Source: Phytoamicus setariae
GTDB taxonomy: Bacteria > Pseudomonadota > Alphaproteobacteria > Rhizobiales > Rhizobiaceae
DNA: 64,000 nt
NCBI RefSeq assembly: GCF_016722925.1
Contig: NZ_JAEQNC010000003.1
Location: forward strand, 434,001-498,000
Direction of reading: 5' to 3'
Shown here: one piece after another, positions 8,899-17,952 of the stretch
Numbering within the stretch: the first letter of the stretch is position 1
Layout of the letters: every line of letters starts with the position of its first letter
The notes under the pieces: generated by a model
The model's input: only the letters and a program-made list of their open reading frames with translations
Databases searched by the model: none
Told to the model about the DNA's origin: nothing
Made by a program: the position numbers and the translations under genes

Positions 8899-9462
8899 AT
8901 GGCGATGAAGGAAAGGGTCAGGGTCGGCGGGCGCAGTGCACGCATCCAGGCCGAAGTGCACAAGGCGGTCAAGGAGCTACAGCAGGAAGCCGATCGCGCC
9001 GAGCTGACCGTGCCGATGATCGCGGCCCGTTCAGGCGTCACGCCCTCGACCATCTACCGTCGCTGGGGCGATCTTGCCGAACTCTTGGCCGACGTTGCGG
9101 CGGAACGCCTGCGGCCGGTGTCCGACCCGGACGACACCGGCGCACAGATCAGCGACCTCAAGGCCTATGTCGAGCAATATGCCGAGGAGTTTTCCTCGCC
9201 CACCGGCCGGGCCATGCTGCGGGATATATTTTCCAGCGCCACCGACGCGACCTACACGGGCCAGTGCTGCGGCTACACATTCGACCATCTGAACGTCATT
9301 GCTGGCCGTGCCAAGGCGCGCGGCGAACACCCGATCGTGGTGCAGGACATGGTCGACCACGTGATTGCACCGATCATGTACCGCATCCTGTTCGGCGGCG
9401 GCGAATTGACCGAAGCCTATTGGCAGGCGCTGCTCGACCGCGCCATGCCGGCAACGGCCTGA
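8899..9462 (+). CDS. TetR/AcrR family transcriptional regulator
   Basis: A 187-residue one-component regulator. The N-terminal helix-turn-helix is seen as ELTVPMIAARSGVTPSTIYRRWGDLAELLADVAAERL (about residues 36-72), with the classic STIYRRWG recognition segment. The C-terminal ligand domain resembles the TetR_C_11/C_33-like groups (VEQYAEEFSSPTGRAMLRDIFSS). A TTG and two ATGs are close together; ATG 8899 or 8905 are equally credible. It is transcribed away from the MFS gene and probably represses it through the intervening dyad. Confidence 0.88.
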   Translation: MAMKERVRVGGRSARIQAEVHKAVKELQQEADRAELTVPMIAARSGVTPSTIYRRWGDLAELLADVAAERLRPVSDPDDTGAQISDLKAYVEQYAEEFSSPTGRAMLRDIFSSATDATYTGQCCGYTFDHLNVIAGRAKARGEHPIVVQDMVDHVIAPIMYRILFGGGELTEAYWQALLDRAMPATA

Positions 9463-9464
9463 CA

Positions 9465-9511
9465 CCGGCCGATGCAGCCGGCCGCTGTCATTCACCGGCC
9501 GCATCGGCCGG
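9465..9511. terminator. Possible bidirectional hairpin between convergent TetR gene and rutB
   Basis: CCGGCCGATGC (9465-9475) and GCATCGGCCGG (9501-9511) form a perfect 11-bp stem around a 25-nt loop that contains the rutB stop codon. There is no clear T-run. It may act as a convergent terminator or may simply be GC-rich chance pairing. Confidence 0.4.
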
Positions 9512-10237
9512 CGCTGCCTGCGAGATCGCGCCGCAGAAATCATTAACGGTCGAGACCCAGCCGAAGAATTTCTCGACATTGAAGATTGTCGCCTGCTGAA
9601 TAAATTCGGGACCGAGATGGTTGGTCGCGTCTTCGAGCATCACGCCGAAATATTCGAGATGGAAGGCATCGCGCAGCGAGCTTTCGACGCAGACATTGGT
9701 GGCGATGCCGACAAAGACGAGATTGCGGATGCCGCGCGCCCTGAGAATGCTGTCCACGCCGGTGTTGAAGAACCCGCTGTAACGCGTCTTCGGCACGACG
9801 ATATCGCCCGGCTGGGGCGCGAGCTCGTCGATGATCGCATAGTCCCAGCCGCCCTTAGAAAGCAGCTGGCCCTGCAGTTCCGGCCGCGCCCGCATGGTCT
9901 TCAGCGCATTGGACTTGTGCCAGTTGGGCGATCCGGGACCACCTGCCTCGACATAGTCCTTGTCCCAGCCGTTCTGGAAATAGACGATCTGCACGCCGTT
10001 TTGGCGCGCCGCATCGAGCGTCTTCTTGATATTGGCGATCGTGCCCTTGGCGCCGGAAATATCGAAGCCGGCGATATCGACATAGCCTCCCTCCGTCGCG
10101 TAGGCGTTCTGCATGTCGACCACGATGACAGCGGTTTCCGACGGCTTCAGGGTCAGCGGTTCAGGTCGCGCCGGCAGCGTTACGCTTTGCGTAGGCGCCT
10201 TCGGTGCGTGATAGCCAGTGATCCCAACATCAGTCAT
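9488..10237 (-). CDS. rutB: Ureidoacrylate amidohydrolase RutB (isochorismatase-fold)
   Basis: RutB hydrolyses ureidoacrylate/peroxyureidoacrylate in the Rut pathway of uracil degradation. The 249-residue protein closely follows E. coli Rut[64 protein letters not shown] and [31 protein letters not shown]. The cysteine hydrolase triad is visible as D41, K150 and C183. No other rut genes (rutA, C-G) lie nearby, so the gene is an orphan here. The partners may be elsewhere or the enzyme may act on a related ureido acid. Confidence 0.9.
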   Translation of the reverse strand: MTDVGITGYHAPKAPTQSVTLPARPEPLTLKPSETAVIVVDMQNAYATEGGYVDIAGFDISGAKGTIANIKKTLDAARQNGVQIVYFQNGWDKDYVEAGGPGSPNWHKSNALKTMRARPELQGQLLSKGGWDYAIIDELAPQPGDIVVPKTRYSGFFNTGVDSILRARGIRNLVFVGIATNVCVESSLRDAFHLEYFGVMLEDATNHLGPEFIQQATIFNVEKFFGWVSTVNDFCGAISQAAPADAAGE

Positions 10238-10293
10238 CTTGTCCTCCCCAATGCCGCAGGCGCTGGTTGGAACCGACGGCCTGCAATTTCCCC

Positions 10294-10959
10294 TTATTGG
10301 CTAGCCCAGATGATCCGCGCGATCCAGTCCACGTCGGCAACTTCGATCGTCCGTCCGGGATGTTCGGGGTTGAGCGACATCAGCTCGATGGCCTTGGGCG
10401 TCTGGCGGATCAGCACTTTCGCCATCACCTCGCCCTCCTTGGTGCGCACGACGATGCGGTCGTTGCGGCGGACCTGCGCACCGGGCTCAACGATCAACAC
10501 GTCGCCGTCGCGATAGAGCGGCATCATGCTCTCGCCTTGGACCTCCAGCGCATAGACACCGGATTTCTGTGCGGGTGAAACCGGAAACTCCACCACATCC
10601 CAGCCCTGGCCAGCGGGAAAGCCGCCATCATCGAAGAATCCGCCGGCCCCCGCTTGGGCGAAGCCCAGCAGCGGGATGGTCGAGGTTTGTGGCGGAAACG
10701 CCCCGTCCGGCAGGCCCGAAAGCTTGAGCGGCCCCTGCAACACAGCCATGAAGTCCTCAATGGTCGAGCTGGTCGCCTCGAGAATTTTGTAGATCGATTC
10801 CGTCGACGGCCAGCGCTGCCGTCCGTCCGCGCTTTGCCGCTTCGACTTGTTGAAGGATGTCGGATCAAGACCCGCCTTGCGGGCAAGTCCCGACGGCGTC
10901 AGCTCGTGGCGTGCCGCCAGCTGGTCGATCGCCTCCCAAATCTTGTTATGCGAGAACAT
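10294..10959 (-). CDS. HTH-S24 (LexA/CI-like) transcriptional regulator
   Basis: A 221-residue protein with an N-terminal helix-turn-helix ([35 protein letters not shown], about residues 8-42) and a C-terminal S24 peptidase domain. The S24 catalytic pair is visible as S144 ([14 protein letters not shown]) and K181 (EGEVMAKVL), with a possible self-cleavage Ala-Gly at residues 103-104 (AQAGAGG). The frame is open upstream, but the start at 10959 gives the normal domain beginning. No phage genes surround it, so it looks like a chromosomal stress-type regulator rather than a prophage repressor. Targets are unknown. Confidence 0.85.
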   Translation of the reverse strand: MFSHNKIWEAIDQLAARHELTPSGLARKAGLDPTSFNKSKRQSADGRQRWPSTESIYKILEATSSTIEDFMAVLQGPLKLSGLPDGAFPPQTSTIPLLGFAQAGAGGFFDDGGFPAGQGWDVVEFPVSPAQKSGVYALEVQGESMMPLYRDGDVLIVEPGAQVRRNDRIVVRTKEGEVMAKVLIRQTPKAIELMSLNPEHPGRTIEVADVDWIARIIWASQ

Positions 10960-11083
10960 GGCCGGCCGGTGCTTTCGGATGGGCGTGAGCATCTTGTTGA
11001 GGTTCTGCCGTATAATAGCCACAGTGGCGGCATGAGTAAAGCGATACAGGAATAAAATCCTGCCATGGGAAAATTTTTCCAGA

Positions 11084-11734
11084 TCAGGCAGAAATCGCCG
11101 TGCCGATCTTAGCCATCTGGATCACGGCCTGGGTACGGCTATCGACGTCGAGCTTGAGCAGGATCGCCGACACATGCGCCTTGATCGTCGCTTCGGAAAC
11201 GCCGAGTTCATAGGCGATCTGCTTGTTGAGCAGGCCCTCGCCGATCATGCCGAGCACCCGCGTTTGCTGGGGAGTCAGCGTCTTGAGCCGGCCGATCAGC
11301 GTCTCGATCTCCGGATCATGCTCGCGACCGGCATCAAAACCCGGCGGAAACCACAGTCCGCCTTCCAGAACCGTACTTATGGCAGTGCGGATCTCCTCGA
11401 TGCCACTGGATTTCGGAATGAAGGCGGACGCGCCGAGTTCGATCGCCCGGCGAATGGTCGCTTGATCGTCGCTGGCGGTGATCACCGCTACCGGGATGTT
11501 CTGAAATTCCGCCCGGATCATCATCAGTCCGGTGAGACCGCTGCCCCCCGGCATGGTCAGGTCAAGCAGCATCAGATCTGCTTCGCCATGCATGCGGGCC
11601 GCTTTGCGAGCCTCCTCGAAATCACCCGCCTCGACAATCTCCGTGCCGCCTGCCGACTGTGTCAGAGCCTGCTTCAAGGCGCCGCGGAACAACGGGTGAT
11701 CGTCGGCAATGATAATGGTCGCGGCCTGGCTCAT
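11084..11734 (-). CDS. NarL/FixJ-family response regulator (REC-LuxR)
   Basis: A 216-residue two-component response regulator. The receiver domain begins IIIADDHPLFRGALKQAL with the acidic pair D11/D12, phosphoacceptor D58 in LMLLDLTMPG, and the conserved lysine in FIPKSSG. A LuxR-type helix-turn-helix follows at about residues 155-208 (LTPQQTRVLGMIGEGLLNKQIAYELGVSEATIKAHVSAIL). No histidine kinase gene is adjacent, so the partner must be encoded elsewhere. Confidence 0.92.
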   Translation of the reverse strand: MSQAATIIIADDHPLFRGALKQALTQSAGGTEIVEAGDFEEARKAARMHGEADLMLLDLTMPGGSGLTGLMMIRAEFQNIPVAVITASDDQATIRRAIELGASAFIPKSSGIEEIRTAISTVLEGGLWFPPGFDAGREHDPEIETLIGRLKTLTPQQTRVLGMIGEGLLNKQIAYELGVSEATIKAHVSAILLKLDVDSRTQAVIQMAKIGTAISA

Positions 11735-11818
11735 TTCTCCCCCGCGGGCATGGTTTTTATCGCCCGTTTACTGTCGTTGGGGAAGGCTACAACACGACGG
11801 GTCCAACCGAAAGCACTT

Positions 11819-12169
11819 TTACAACGTGCAGTCCTTGGTCTTCTCGCCAGCGATTGACATAAAGCTTTTCATCGCCCTCTCGATGGCCGAAAGAGCCCTG
11901 TCGAAATCCTCTGCGGAAGACGTGCGATCCTGCTGCAGCGCCTGCTTGCCGGGTTCGCTGCCGGCCAAGCCACCGGCATCGACCGCGCGGCAGGCAAAAT
12001 CGTCAACTTCGTCCCGGCAGAAAGTCAGCGCGCCCGATACGGTATCGAGCCGGACAAAACCACCTGATACCGGGACGATCTGGTAACGGGAGGCAGCCGG
12101 CTCGGCTGCAAATGACATTGCAGGCAGCACCGCAAGAGCGATCGCGAGCGGCAAAAAACGTGGGAGCAT
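11819..12169 (-). CDS. Small secreted protein of unknown function
   Basis: A 116-residue protein with a Sec signal peptide (LPRFLPLAIALAVLPAMSFA, cleavage near residue 21) and a mature part containing the pattern YQIVPVSGGFVRLDTVSGALTFCR-6-FAC. This pattern is common in small rhizobial periplasmic proteins with no assigned function. The three cysteines of the mature part may form disulfides. Nothing in the context suggests a role. Confidence 0.75.
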   Translation of the reverse strand: MLPRFLPLAIALAVLPAMSFAAEPAASRYQIVPVSGGFVRLDTVSGALTFCRDEVDDFACRAVDAGGLAGSEPGKQALQQDRTSSAEDFDRALSAIERAMKSFMSIAGEKTKDCTL

Positions 12170-12265
12170 GGTTTTTCCTCCAGTTTAAGCAGGGTGTACG
12201 CCGGCACGCCTTTTCCACAGCGGCAAAAGGCGCTAGGGAGCGAAGAAATACGAGGATACGAAGCA

Positions 12266-12613
12266 ATGTCAGGCATAATCTACAAGATCGTTCCAGCAGA
12301 TTTGTGGCAGCAGGCCGAAGCCAGCGGCACCTTTACCGGAGCGCCGATCGACATTCAGGACGGCTACATCCACTTTTCTACCAGCGCCCAGGCGCGCCGA
12401 ACGGCCGAACTTTACTTTCACGGCCAAACCGACCTGCTGCTCGTCGCGGTCGATGATGCAGAACTGGGCGACAAGCTGGTCTATGAACCATCGCGCGGCG
12501 GCGACCTCTTTCCGCATCTTTACGGGACATTGCCGGTCTCCGCTATCCTTTGGGCCAAACCGCTGCCGCTCGAAGCCGATGGAAACCATCGCTTTCCGGA
12601 GGACATGCAATGA
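12266..12613 (+). CDS. DUF952 domain-containing protein
   Basis: A 115-residue cytoplasmic protein matching DUF952: IYKIVPADLWQQAEASGTFTGAPIDIQDGYIHFSTSAQARRTAELYF, then a C-terminal part with LVYEPSRGGDLFPHLYG. The biochemical function of this family is not established. The stop overlaps the pyrD start as ATGA (12610-12613), a conserved rhizobial pairing suggesting cotranscription. The ATG at 12266 is chosen because the conserved domain begins directly there. Confidence 0.9.
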   Translation: MSGIIYKIVPADLWQQAEASGTFTGAPIDIQDGYIHFSTSAQARRTAELYFHGQTDLLLVAVDDAELGDKLVYEPSRGGDLFPHLYGTLPVSAILWAKPLPLEADGNHRFPEDMQ

Positions 12614-13695
12614 CGGACGCGCTTTGGCCGCTGATCCGCGCCGGTCTGTTCAGGATCGATCCCGAGACGGCGCACGGCCTGTCGATCACCGGCCTGAAAA
12701 CCGGCCTGATGCCGGCCCCGGCGGCGGAAGACGACCCCCGCCTGCATGTCGATCTCGCCGGATTGAAATTTCCCAATCCCCTTGGCCTTGCCGCCGGCTA
12801 CGACAAGAATGCCGAGGTGCCCGCAGCGATGCTGAAGCTGGGCTTCGGCTTCACCGAAATCGGCACGGTGACGCCAAAGCCGCAGAGCGGCAATCCCCGG
12901 CCCCGGCTGTTCCGTCTGGTGGCGGATCAGGGAGTCATCAACCGCTTCGGGTTCAACAATGAAGGCCATGCCGCAGCGCTGGAACGGTTGCGCGGCCGGC
13001 CCGCAGGGATCGTCGGCGTCAATATCGGCGCCAACAAGGATACGACAGACCGGGTCGGGGACTATGTCGCGGGGATCGGGAACTTCTATCCGGTCGCACG
13101 CTATTTCACCGCCAACATCTCCTCGCCCAACACGCCCGGCCTGCGCGACCTGCAGGCGCGCGACAGCCTGCGTGAACTGCTCGTTGCCGTGCTTGCCGCC
13201 CGCGACGAGGAAGCGAAGAAGTCCGGTCGGATCGTACCGGTATTTCTCAAGATCGCACCGGATCTGACCGAGGAAGGCCTCGACGACATATCAGCCGAAG
13301 TGCTGGCCAGCCGCCTCGACGGCATCATCGTCTCGAATACGACGCTGTCGCGCGACGGCCTTGCCGACCGGGTGACGGCAGCCGAGGCAGGTGGGCTTTC
13401 CGGCAAGCCGCTGTTCGAGAAATCGACCGCCGTGTTGGCCCGCATGCGCAAGCGCCTTGGCAAGGATTTTCCGATCATCGGGGTAGGCGGCATCCATTCG
13501 CCGGAAACGGCTGCGGAGAAAATCCGGGCAGGCGCCGATCTCATCCAGCTCTATTCCGCGATGGTCTATGAAGGGCCGGGCCTGCCGGCACGGATCGTGC
13601 GCGGCCTGTCGACACTGTGCAATCGCGAAAAGCTGGCCAGCATCCGGGATATCCGGGACAGCCGCACGGACTACTGGGCCGGCCTGAAGATCTGA
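12610..13695 (+). CDS. pyrD: Dihydroorotate dehydrogenase (quinone), class 2
   Basis: PyrD oxidises dihydroorotate to orotate at the membrane with quinone as acceptor, the fourth step of pyrimidine synthesis. The 361-residue protein has the class 2 N-terminal helical extension (LIRAGLFRIDPETAHGLSITGLK) followed by the FMN-binding barrel: FPNPLGLAAGYDKNAEVPAAMLKLGFGFTEIGTVTPKPQSGNPRPRLFRL, NRFGFNNEG, NISSPNTPGLRDLQ, VSNTTLSRDG and GVGGIHSPETAAEKIRAGADLIQLYSAMVYEGP. The gene is translationally coupled to the DUF952 gene and its 3' end overlaps the convergent MATE gene by 25 bp. Confidence 0.97.
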   Translation: MTDALWPLIRAGLFRIDPETAHGLSITGLKTGLMPAPAAEDDPRLHVDLAGLKFPNPLGLAAGYDKNAEVPAAMLKLGFGFTEIGTVTPKPQSGNPRPRLFRLVADQGVINRFGFNNEGHAAALERLRGRPAGIVGVNIGANKDTTDRVGDYVAGIGNFYPVARYFTANISSPNTPGLRDLQARDSLRELLVAVLAARDEEAKKSGRIVPVFLKIAPDLTEEGLDDISAEVLASRLDGIIVSNTTLSRDGLADRVTAAEAGGLSGKPLFEKSTAVLARMRKRLGKDFPIIGVGGIHSPETAAEKIRAGADLIQLYSAMVYEGPGLPARIVRGLSTLCNREKLASIRDIRDSRTDYWAGLKI

Positions 13696-15008
13696 TCGCG
13701 CAGCGCCGGCACCCGCACAGCCAGAAGGATGCCGCGCAAAATCAGAAATACGTTGAGCGATATCCACAGTCCGGTGTTGCCGGCGAGTGGGACAAGAACC
13801 GCGAGCGCCACGCAGTAACCGGCAAAGGCCAGAATCATGCGGTTGCGCATGGCATGCGACCAGGTGGCGCCGATAAAGACGCCATCCATCAGGAAGGCCA
13901 GACAGCCCGAGACGGCAGTGATCGCCGCCCAGCCGAGGTGATCATAGGCCACCACGCGCACCGATTCGACCGTCGTCAGGAAATCGATTGCTGGCCGGCC
14001 GATCGCCAGCAGGCCGAGCGTGGTGAAGATCGCCAGAACCAGCGACCAGTAGCCGGTGAGCTTCAGGCCACGATCGAAGGCCGGCCGCCAGTGGGCGCCG
14101 ATCGACCGGCCGATGATCGTTTCGGCAGCGTTGGCCAATCCGTCGAGCCAGAAGCCGGCAATCATGAAGAAGTTCATCAGCACCGCATTGGCCGCGAGCG
14201 TCACCGGGCCGAACCCCGTGCCGATCCGCGTCATCAGGAAAAACGCCGCGAGGAGCACGAAGGAGCGGATCATGATGTCAGTGTTGAGCGAGAAAAGCTG
14301 CATCAGCCTCTGGCGATCAAGCAACCCGGCAACCGCAAGCGGGTTGCGATGGCGAAACCTGGCCAGGATGATCGCCAGCCCGGCGAGAGCACCGATGGTC
14401 TCGCCGGTGATGGTAGCAAATGCAATACCGGAAATACCCCATTGCAGCGTCAGGCCGAGGAAGATCGACAAGACGATATTGATGCCGTTGATCAGCGCCT
14501 GGAGTAACAGGCCGATGCGCGCCTGGCCCCGGCCGAGCAGAAAGCCGAGGATTGCATAGTTGGCGAGCCCGGCCGGCGCCGACAGCACCCGGATCGTGAA
14601 CCAGTGGCTCGTCGCATCGGCAGCACTCTCTTCCGGCGCCATCAGCAACAGGCCCGCCTTGAGCAGGAACGGCGACAGTGCCGCGACGCCAAGTCCGAGC
14701 GCCAGCGACAACAGCAGCGCCCGCCAGAAGACGGCTTCCTGCTCTTCTCGGTCGCCGCGTCCCCAGGCCTGGGCGACGAGTGCCGTGGTGGAGGCGCGCA
14801 GGAAATTGAATGTCGCGAAAATCAGGTCGAACAGTACCGAACCGATCGCAAGTCCGGCCAGGATCGCCGGATCGCCGAGCCGGCCGGCGACCCCCGTGTC
14901 GGTGATGCCGAGCAACGGAATGGTGAGAAAGCCGAAGGTCATCGGCAACGCAAGTCCGAGCACCATGCGGTGCGTGACTTCAAATGCACCCGACGACCTG
15001 GCGTCCAT
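13671..15008 (-). CDS. MATE family efflux transporter (DinF-like)
   Basis: A 445-residue membrane protein with about 12 hydrophobic segments and MATE features: VTHRMVLGLALPMTFGFLTIPLLGITDTGVAGRLGD at the N-terminus and the second-half repeat NAVLMNFFMIAGFWLDGLANAAETIIGRSIGA. The pattern is that of DinF-type MATE proteins, which export organic cations with Na+ or H+. Its ATG directly follows the TAA of the upstream CAP-domain gene with no gap, so the two are probably cotranscribed. Confidence 0.9.
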   Translation of the reverse strand: MDARSSGAFEVTHRMVLGLALPMTFGFLTIPLLGITDTGVAGRLGDPAILAGLAIGSVLFDLIFATFNFLRASTTALVAQAWGRGDREEQEAVFWRALLLSLALGLGVAALSPFLLKAGLLLMAPEESAADATSHWFTIRVLSAPAGLANYAILGFLLGRGQARIGLLLQALINGINIVLSIFLGLTLQWGISGIAFATITGETIGALAGLAIILARFRHRNPLAVAGLLDRQRLMQLFSLNTDIMIRSFVLLAAFFLMTRIGTGFGPVTLAANAVLMNFFMIAGFWLDGLANAAETIIGRSIGAHWRPAFDRGLKLTGYWSLVLAIFTTLGLLAIGRPAIDFLTTVESVRVVAYDHLGWAAITAVSGCLAFLMDGVFIGATWSHAMRNRMILAFAGYCVALAVLVPLAGNTGLWISLNVFLILRGILLAVRVPALRDQIFRPAQ

Positions 15009-15554
15009 TTATGCGCCCCGAATACCCAGGAAAGACGGATCCGGATTGGACAGCACCATCGCCCAGTACGGCCTGCTGCCGGTGCCGGAGTTTCGGGCGA
15101 CCGCAACGCCCAGGCCGCGATAGGAACCGAGCATGTTTTCCAGATGCTTCTTCGAATGGATCCACGCCGCGACCGCTTCGTCAACCGTGTCCTGACCAGT
15201 AGCAATATTTTCCGCGGCTGGCAGTCGGACGTCCATGCGTTTCATGCGGGCAAGGAAGCTCTTGTCGGACCCGAGATGATGATCCATGCGACCGTAGCGC
15301 GACATGATGATCGCCTGATCCTTGGCGGCGCTGGCGGCGACCGGATCGGAGGACAACCCCGACAGGCCCTTCTTGCGGCGCACGGAATTGACCATGGGCA
15401 GTGAAGCCTCGGTCGCATCGACCACAGCACCCGATTCGATCGGCGCGAGCGCTGTCGTAGTCGAGCACGACGACAGGACAAGCAAGCCCGTGGTGGAGAC
15501 GAACCCGCCAAGGAGGAGGCGGCGGGTTGGATTGATCAGCGTCGGAGAGGTCAA
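15009..15554 (-). CDS. CAP (SCP/PR-1) domain lipoprotein
   Basis: A 181-residue predicted lipoprotein. The N-terminus MTSPTLINPTRRLLLGGF leads into a hydrophobic stretch and lipobox LVLSSCS. The mature part is a CAP/SCP-like domain: VNSVRRKKGLSGLSSDPVAASAAKDQAIIMSRYGRMDHHLG, then AAENIATGQDTVDEAVAAWIHSKKHLENMLGSYRGLGVAVA. The start is a TTG at 15554 overlapping the previous gene's TGA (TTGA), which gives the correct signal peptide; the open frame upstream is not related sequence. Bacterial CAP proteins are poorly characterised, and some are cell-envelope associated. Confidence 0.85.
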   Translation of the reverse strand: MTSPTLINPTRRLLLGGFVSTTGLLVLSSCSTTTALAPIESGAVVDATEASLPMVNSVRRKKGLSGLSSDPVAASAAKDQAIIMSRYGRMDHHLGSDKSFLARMKRMDVRLPAAENIATGQDTVDEAVAAWIHSKKHLENMLGSYRGLGVAVARNSGTGSRPYWAMVLSNPDPSFLGIRGA

Positions 15555-15820
15555 GATTTTCGCCAGTTCAGAATACGAAGAAGGATGAAGATCGGGATTA
15601 CGATGGCGGCACCCAGGATGAGATAGTCGCCAACCCGCCCGAGAGCCGCAAATCCCGAGCGCCAAAGCTCGACAAACGAGCGCCGGAACCAGTTGACGAT
15701 GTCCAGCGGGTAGAGCCCGAAAGTGCTCATGATGAAGCCGACCACGACGCAGATGACAACGAGCTTGACGATGGTGCGGCCGGGTGTGCCACCCAGCAAT
15801 CTGTTCAGCCCATCCGCCAT
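15551..15820 (-). CDS. Small membrane protein, DUF6460-like
   Basis: An 89-residue protein with two hydrophobic segments (VKLVVICVVVGFIMSTFGL and DYLILGAAIVIPIFILLRIL) and the N-terminus MADGLNRLLGGTPGRTIVKL. This is a small alphaproteobacterial membrane family of unknown function. Its TGA overlaps the TTG start of the CAP lipoprotein gene, so the two are coupled. It is the first gene of the 15820-13671 operon and is divergent from the methyltransferase gene. Confidence 0.75.
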   Translation of the reverse strand: MADGLNRLLGGTPGRTIVKLVVICVVVGFIMSTFGLYPLDIVNWFRRSFVELWRSGFAALGRVGDYLILGAAIVIPIFILLRILNWRKS

Positions 15821-15911
15821 ACATTTCTCCCGCATTGAATCTCAAAGAATCGCTTGACCGCGCGACAAGGCGGAAATTAGACAATTGCACCTCTAAATCA
15901 AAGAAAATCAC

Positions 15912-16859
15912 ATGAAACCTGCGACTAGCCGCAATATGACCTCCGGCGACCTCGTCGCCGACCGCCGCGCCGACTACGCTGTCATGCTGGCCGACAGCGG
16001 CGACCCGGCCGCGGCCGCCGAGCTGATGGAGCAGGCGATGGAGCTTGCGCCCGGCTGGGCGGCAGGGTGGTTTCGGCTTGGCAGCTATGCCGAGAAGGCC
16101 GGCGATAACCAGAAAGCGATCGCTGCTTTTCGCCAGGTTCTGGTGCTCGAGCCCGGTGACATTTTCGGCGCACGGCTGAAACTGGCGGTACTTGGCGATG
16201 CCAGCCAGCCCGACCTGCCCCCGAGTTCCTACGTCGAAGGATTGTTCGACGATTATGCCGATCGGTTCGACGCGGCACTGGTCAAAAAGTTGCAATATAC
16301 GGTGCCGGAGAAACTCGCGGCACTGATTGCAGCCAATACCAGTAGCCGGATCTTCCGCTGCACAGTCGATCTCGGCTGCGGCACCGGGCTGTTTGCCGCT
16401 GCCTTTCGCGAACTTGCCGGCATCATCGAAGGCTATGACCTTTCAGGGCGGATGCTGGCCAAGGCGGCAGCCAAGGGTCTCTATGCCCAGCTCGGCAAGG
16501 CCGACCTGTCGCTGCCGCCGGATCGATCAGGCCTGTTTGGCGCGGCCGCCAGCCATCGCGCGGATCTCGTCGCAGCGGCCGACGTGATGATGTATCTCGG
16601 CGATCTCGAGGCTGCATTCACCAATGCGGCCACGCTCCTGTCGCCCGATGGGGTCTTCGCCTTTTCGGTGGAATTGTCAGAAGCCACCACCGGTTTCGAA
16701 CTGAGGCCATCGCTGCGCTATGCGCATTCAGCCGCCCACGTGGAACGAATGCTCATCAAGAATGGAATGGCATCCTTTGCAAGGGAAGAAACCGTGATCC
16801 GCTGGGACGCAGGTGCGCCGATATTGGGGCTCCTGCTGCTGGCAAAACCGGCCAGCTAA
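15912..16859 (+). CDS. TPR-containing SAM-dependent methyltransferase
   Basis: A 315-residue protein with two TPR-like helical repeats at about residues 20-90 (AAELMEQAMELAPGWAAGWFRLGSYAEKAGDNQKAIAAFRQVLVLEPGD). A class I methyltransferase domain follows, with the SAM-binding motif VDLGCGTGLFAAAFRELAGIIEGYDLSGRMLAKA. Homologues in rhizobia are annotated as TPR-methyltransferases with no known substrate. The TPR part may recruit a protein partner. Start at 15912; an ATG at 15948 is also in frame. Confidence 0.88.
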   Translation: MKPATSRNMTSGDLVADRRADYAVMLADSGDPAAAAELMEQAMELAPGWAAGWFRLGSYAEKAGDNQKAIAAFRQVLVLEPGDIFGARLKLAVLGDASQPDLPPSSYVEGLFDDYADRFDAALVKKLQYTVPEKLAALIAANTSSRIFRCTVDLGCGTGLFAAAFRELAGIIEGYDLSGRMLAKAAAKGLYAQLGKADLSLPPDRSGLFGAAASHRADLVAAADVMMYLGDLEAAFTNAATLLSPDGVFAFSVELSEATTGFELRPSLRYAHSAAHVERMLIKNGMASFAREETVIRWDAGAPILGLLLLAKPAS

Positions 16860-16968
16860 TTACGGTCCCGGGGCCGAGAACGGCCACAAGGGCGTGCTTT
16901 CACAAGTCACCCCCTGGCCGAAACCGAGTTCGTTCCGGAGACCGACCAGTTCGAGCTTTAGGCTGTCG

Positions 16969-17877
16969 TTATCTGTAACCGGTGGCGTCGGCGGGTCTGC
17001 CGGCGTCCTGCACCTCGGTTACGTAACGCCACGCATCCGGCCGCGACCCATCCAGATCGGTGAAGCCGAAAATTTGAGCGAGCCCGCCGCTCGACAGCGA
17101 TTGGCCATTGAAGCGGGCGCGATCCGGATCGGAGGCCAGCGCCACAACGGCGCGGCCGACGAACCGCGGCGTTTCCGAAATGACGAAATGCGGCACATGC
17201 GTCGTGGCGTCCCGCCAATTCGCCTCGGTCACACCGAAGGCCTCCAGCATCATCTCCGAGCGTAGCCAGCCTGGCGTCAACGAAACGGACGTCGCACCAA
17301 ATCTGGCGAGATCCTGCGCATGCGACCAGCCCAATCGGTTTACCGCGGTCTTGGCTAGATCGTAGAAGGGAGATAGACGGTAATGCTCGGCGTTGTATTC
17401 GGCGGTCCCATCGGTCACCTCCACGAGCAAGCTGCCGGGGCGCTCGATCATCAGCGGCAACGCATAGTGGGCGGTGATCAGGTGCGTGTCGATGCCGAGC
17501 CGTAGAAGCTTCAGGCCATTTTCAAGGTTGTGCTCCCAGACCGGCTTGTTCCATTCGAACAGCTTTTCGCCGCCCCAGATGTCGTTGACGAGGATATCGA
17601 GCCGGCCGGCTTCGGTGCGGATGCGCCCGACCAACGCCTGGACCTGCTCCGGTATAAGGTGATCGACCTGGACTGCGATGCCATTTCCGCCCGCCGCAGT
17701 GACAATTTCAGCCGTCTCCTCGATGGTTTCAGGGCGGGCATAATCGGATTGCTGGTGGCGCGTCGTGCGACCGGTTACATAGACCGTCGCGCCTGCCGCA
17801 CCGAGTTCGGCCGCTATGCCGCGCCCGGCACCGCGCGTGGCACCCGCGATGAGTGCGATTTTTCCCGACAGCGTCAT
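16969..17877 (-). CDS. SDR family oxidoreductase
   Basis: A 302-residue short-chain dehydrogenase. The cofactor motif is GATRGAGRGIAAELGAAGATVYVTGR, with the arginine suggesting NADP(H). The catalytic Y-x3-K is seen as FYDLAKTAVNRLGW. The long spacing and the C-terminal part (PHFVISETPRFVGRAVVALASDPDRARFNGQSLSSGGLAQIFGFTDLDG) match the DHRS1-like group. It is divergent from a TetR gene 75 bp away, which probably controls it. The substrate is not evident. Confidence 0.88.
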   Translation of the reverse strand: MTLSGKIALIAGATRGAGRGIAAELGAAGATVYVTGRTTRHQQSDYARPETIEETAEIVTAAGGNGIAVQVDHLIPEQVQALVGRIRTEAGRLDILVNDIWGGEKLFEWNKPVWEHNLENGLKLLRLGIDTHLITAHYALPLMIERPGSLLVEVTDGTAEYNAEHYRLSPFYDLAKTAVNRLGWSHAQDLARFGATSVSLTPGWLRSEMMLEAFGVTEANWRDATTHVPHFVISETPRFVGRAVVALASDPDRARFNGQSLSSGGLAQIFGFTDLDGSRPDAWRYVTEVQDAGRPADATGYR

Positions 17878-17922
17878 TTACGGTCCTCCCGCAATTCTGT
17901 AGTCTGCCATGATTATTTATAA

Positions 17923-17948
17923 ACAATCGTTCGGTTATATTGGATTGT
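17923..17948. promoter_or_regulatory. Possible TetR operator between SDR and TetR genes
   Basis: The 75-bp divergent spacer has an inverted repeat ACAATC (17923-17928) and GATTGT (17943-17948) in an AT-rich region just before the TetR start at 17953. The arms are short and the evidence is positional. Confidence 0.35.
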
Positions 17949-17952
17949 CAAG

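Noticed and set aside
10294-10959. Prophage repressor
   Set aside because: S24-type protein, but no integrase, structural genes or att sites nearby.
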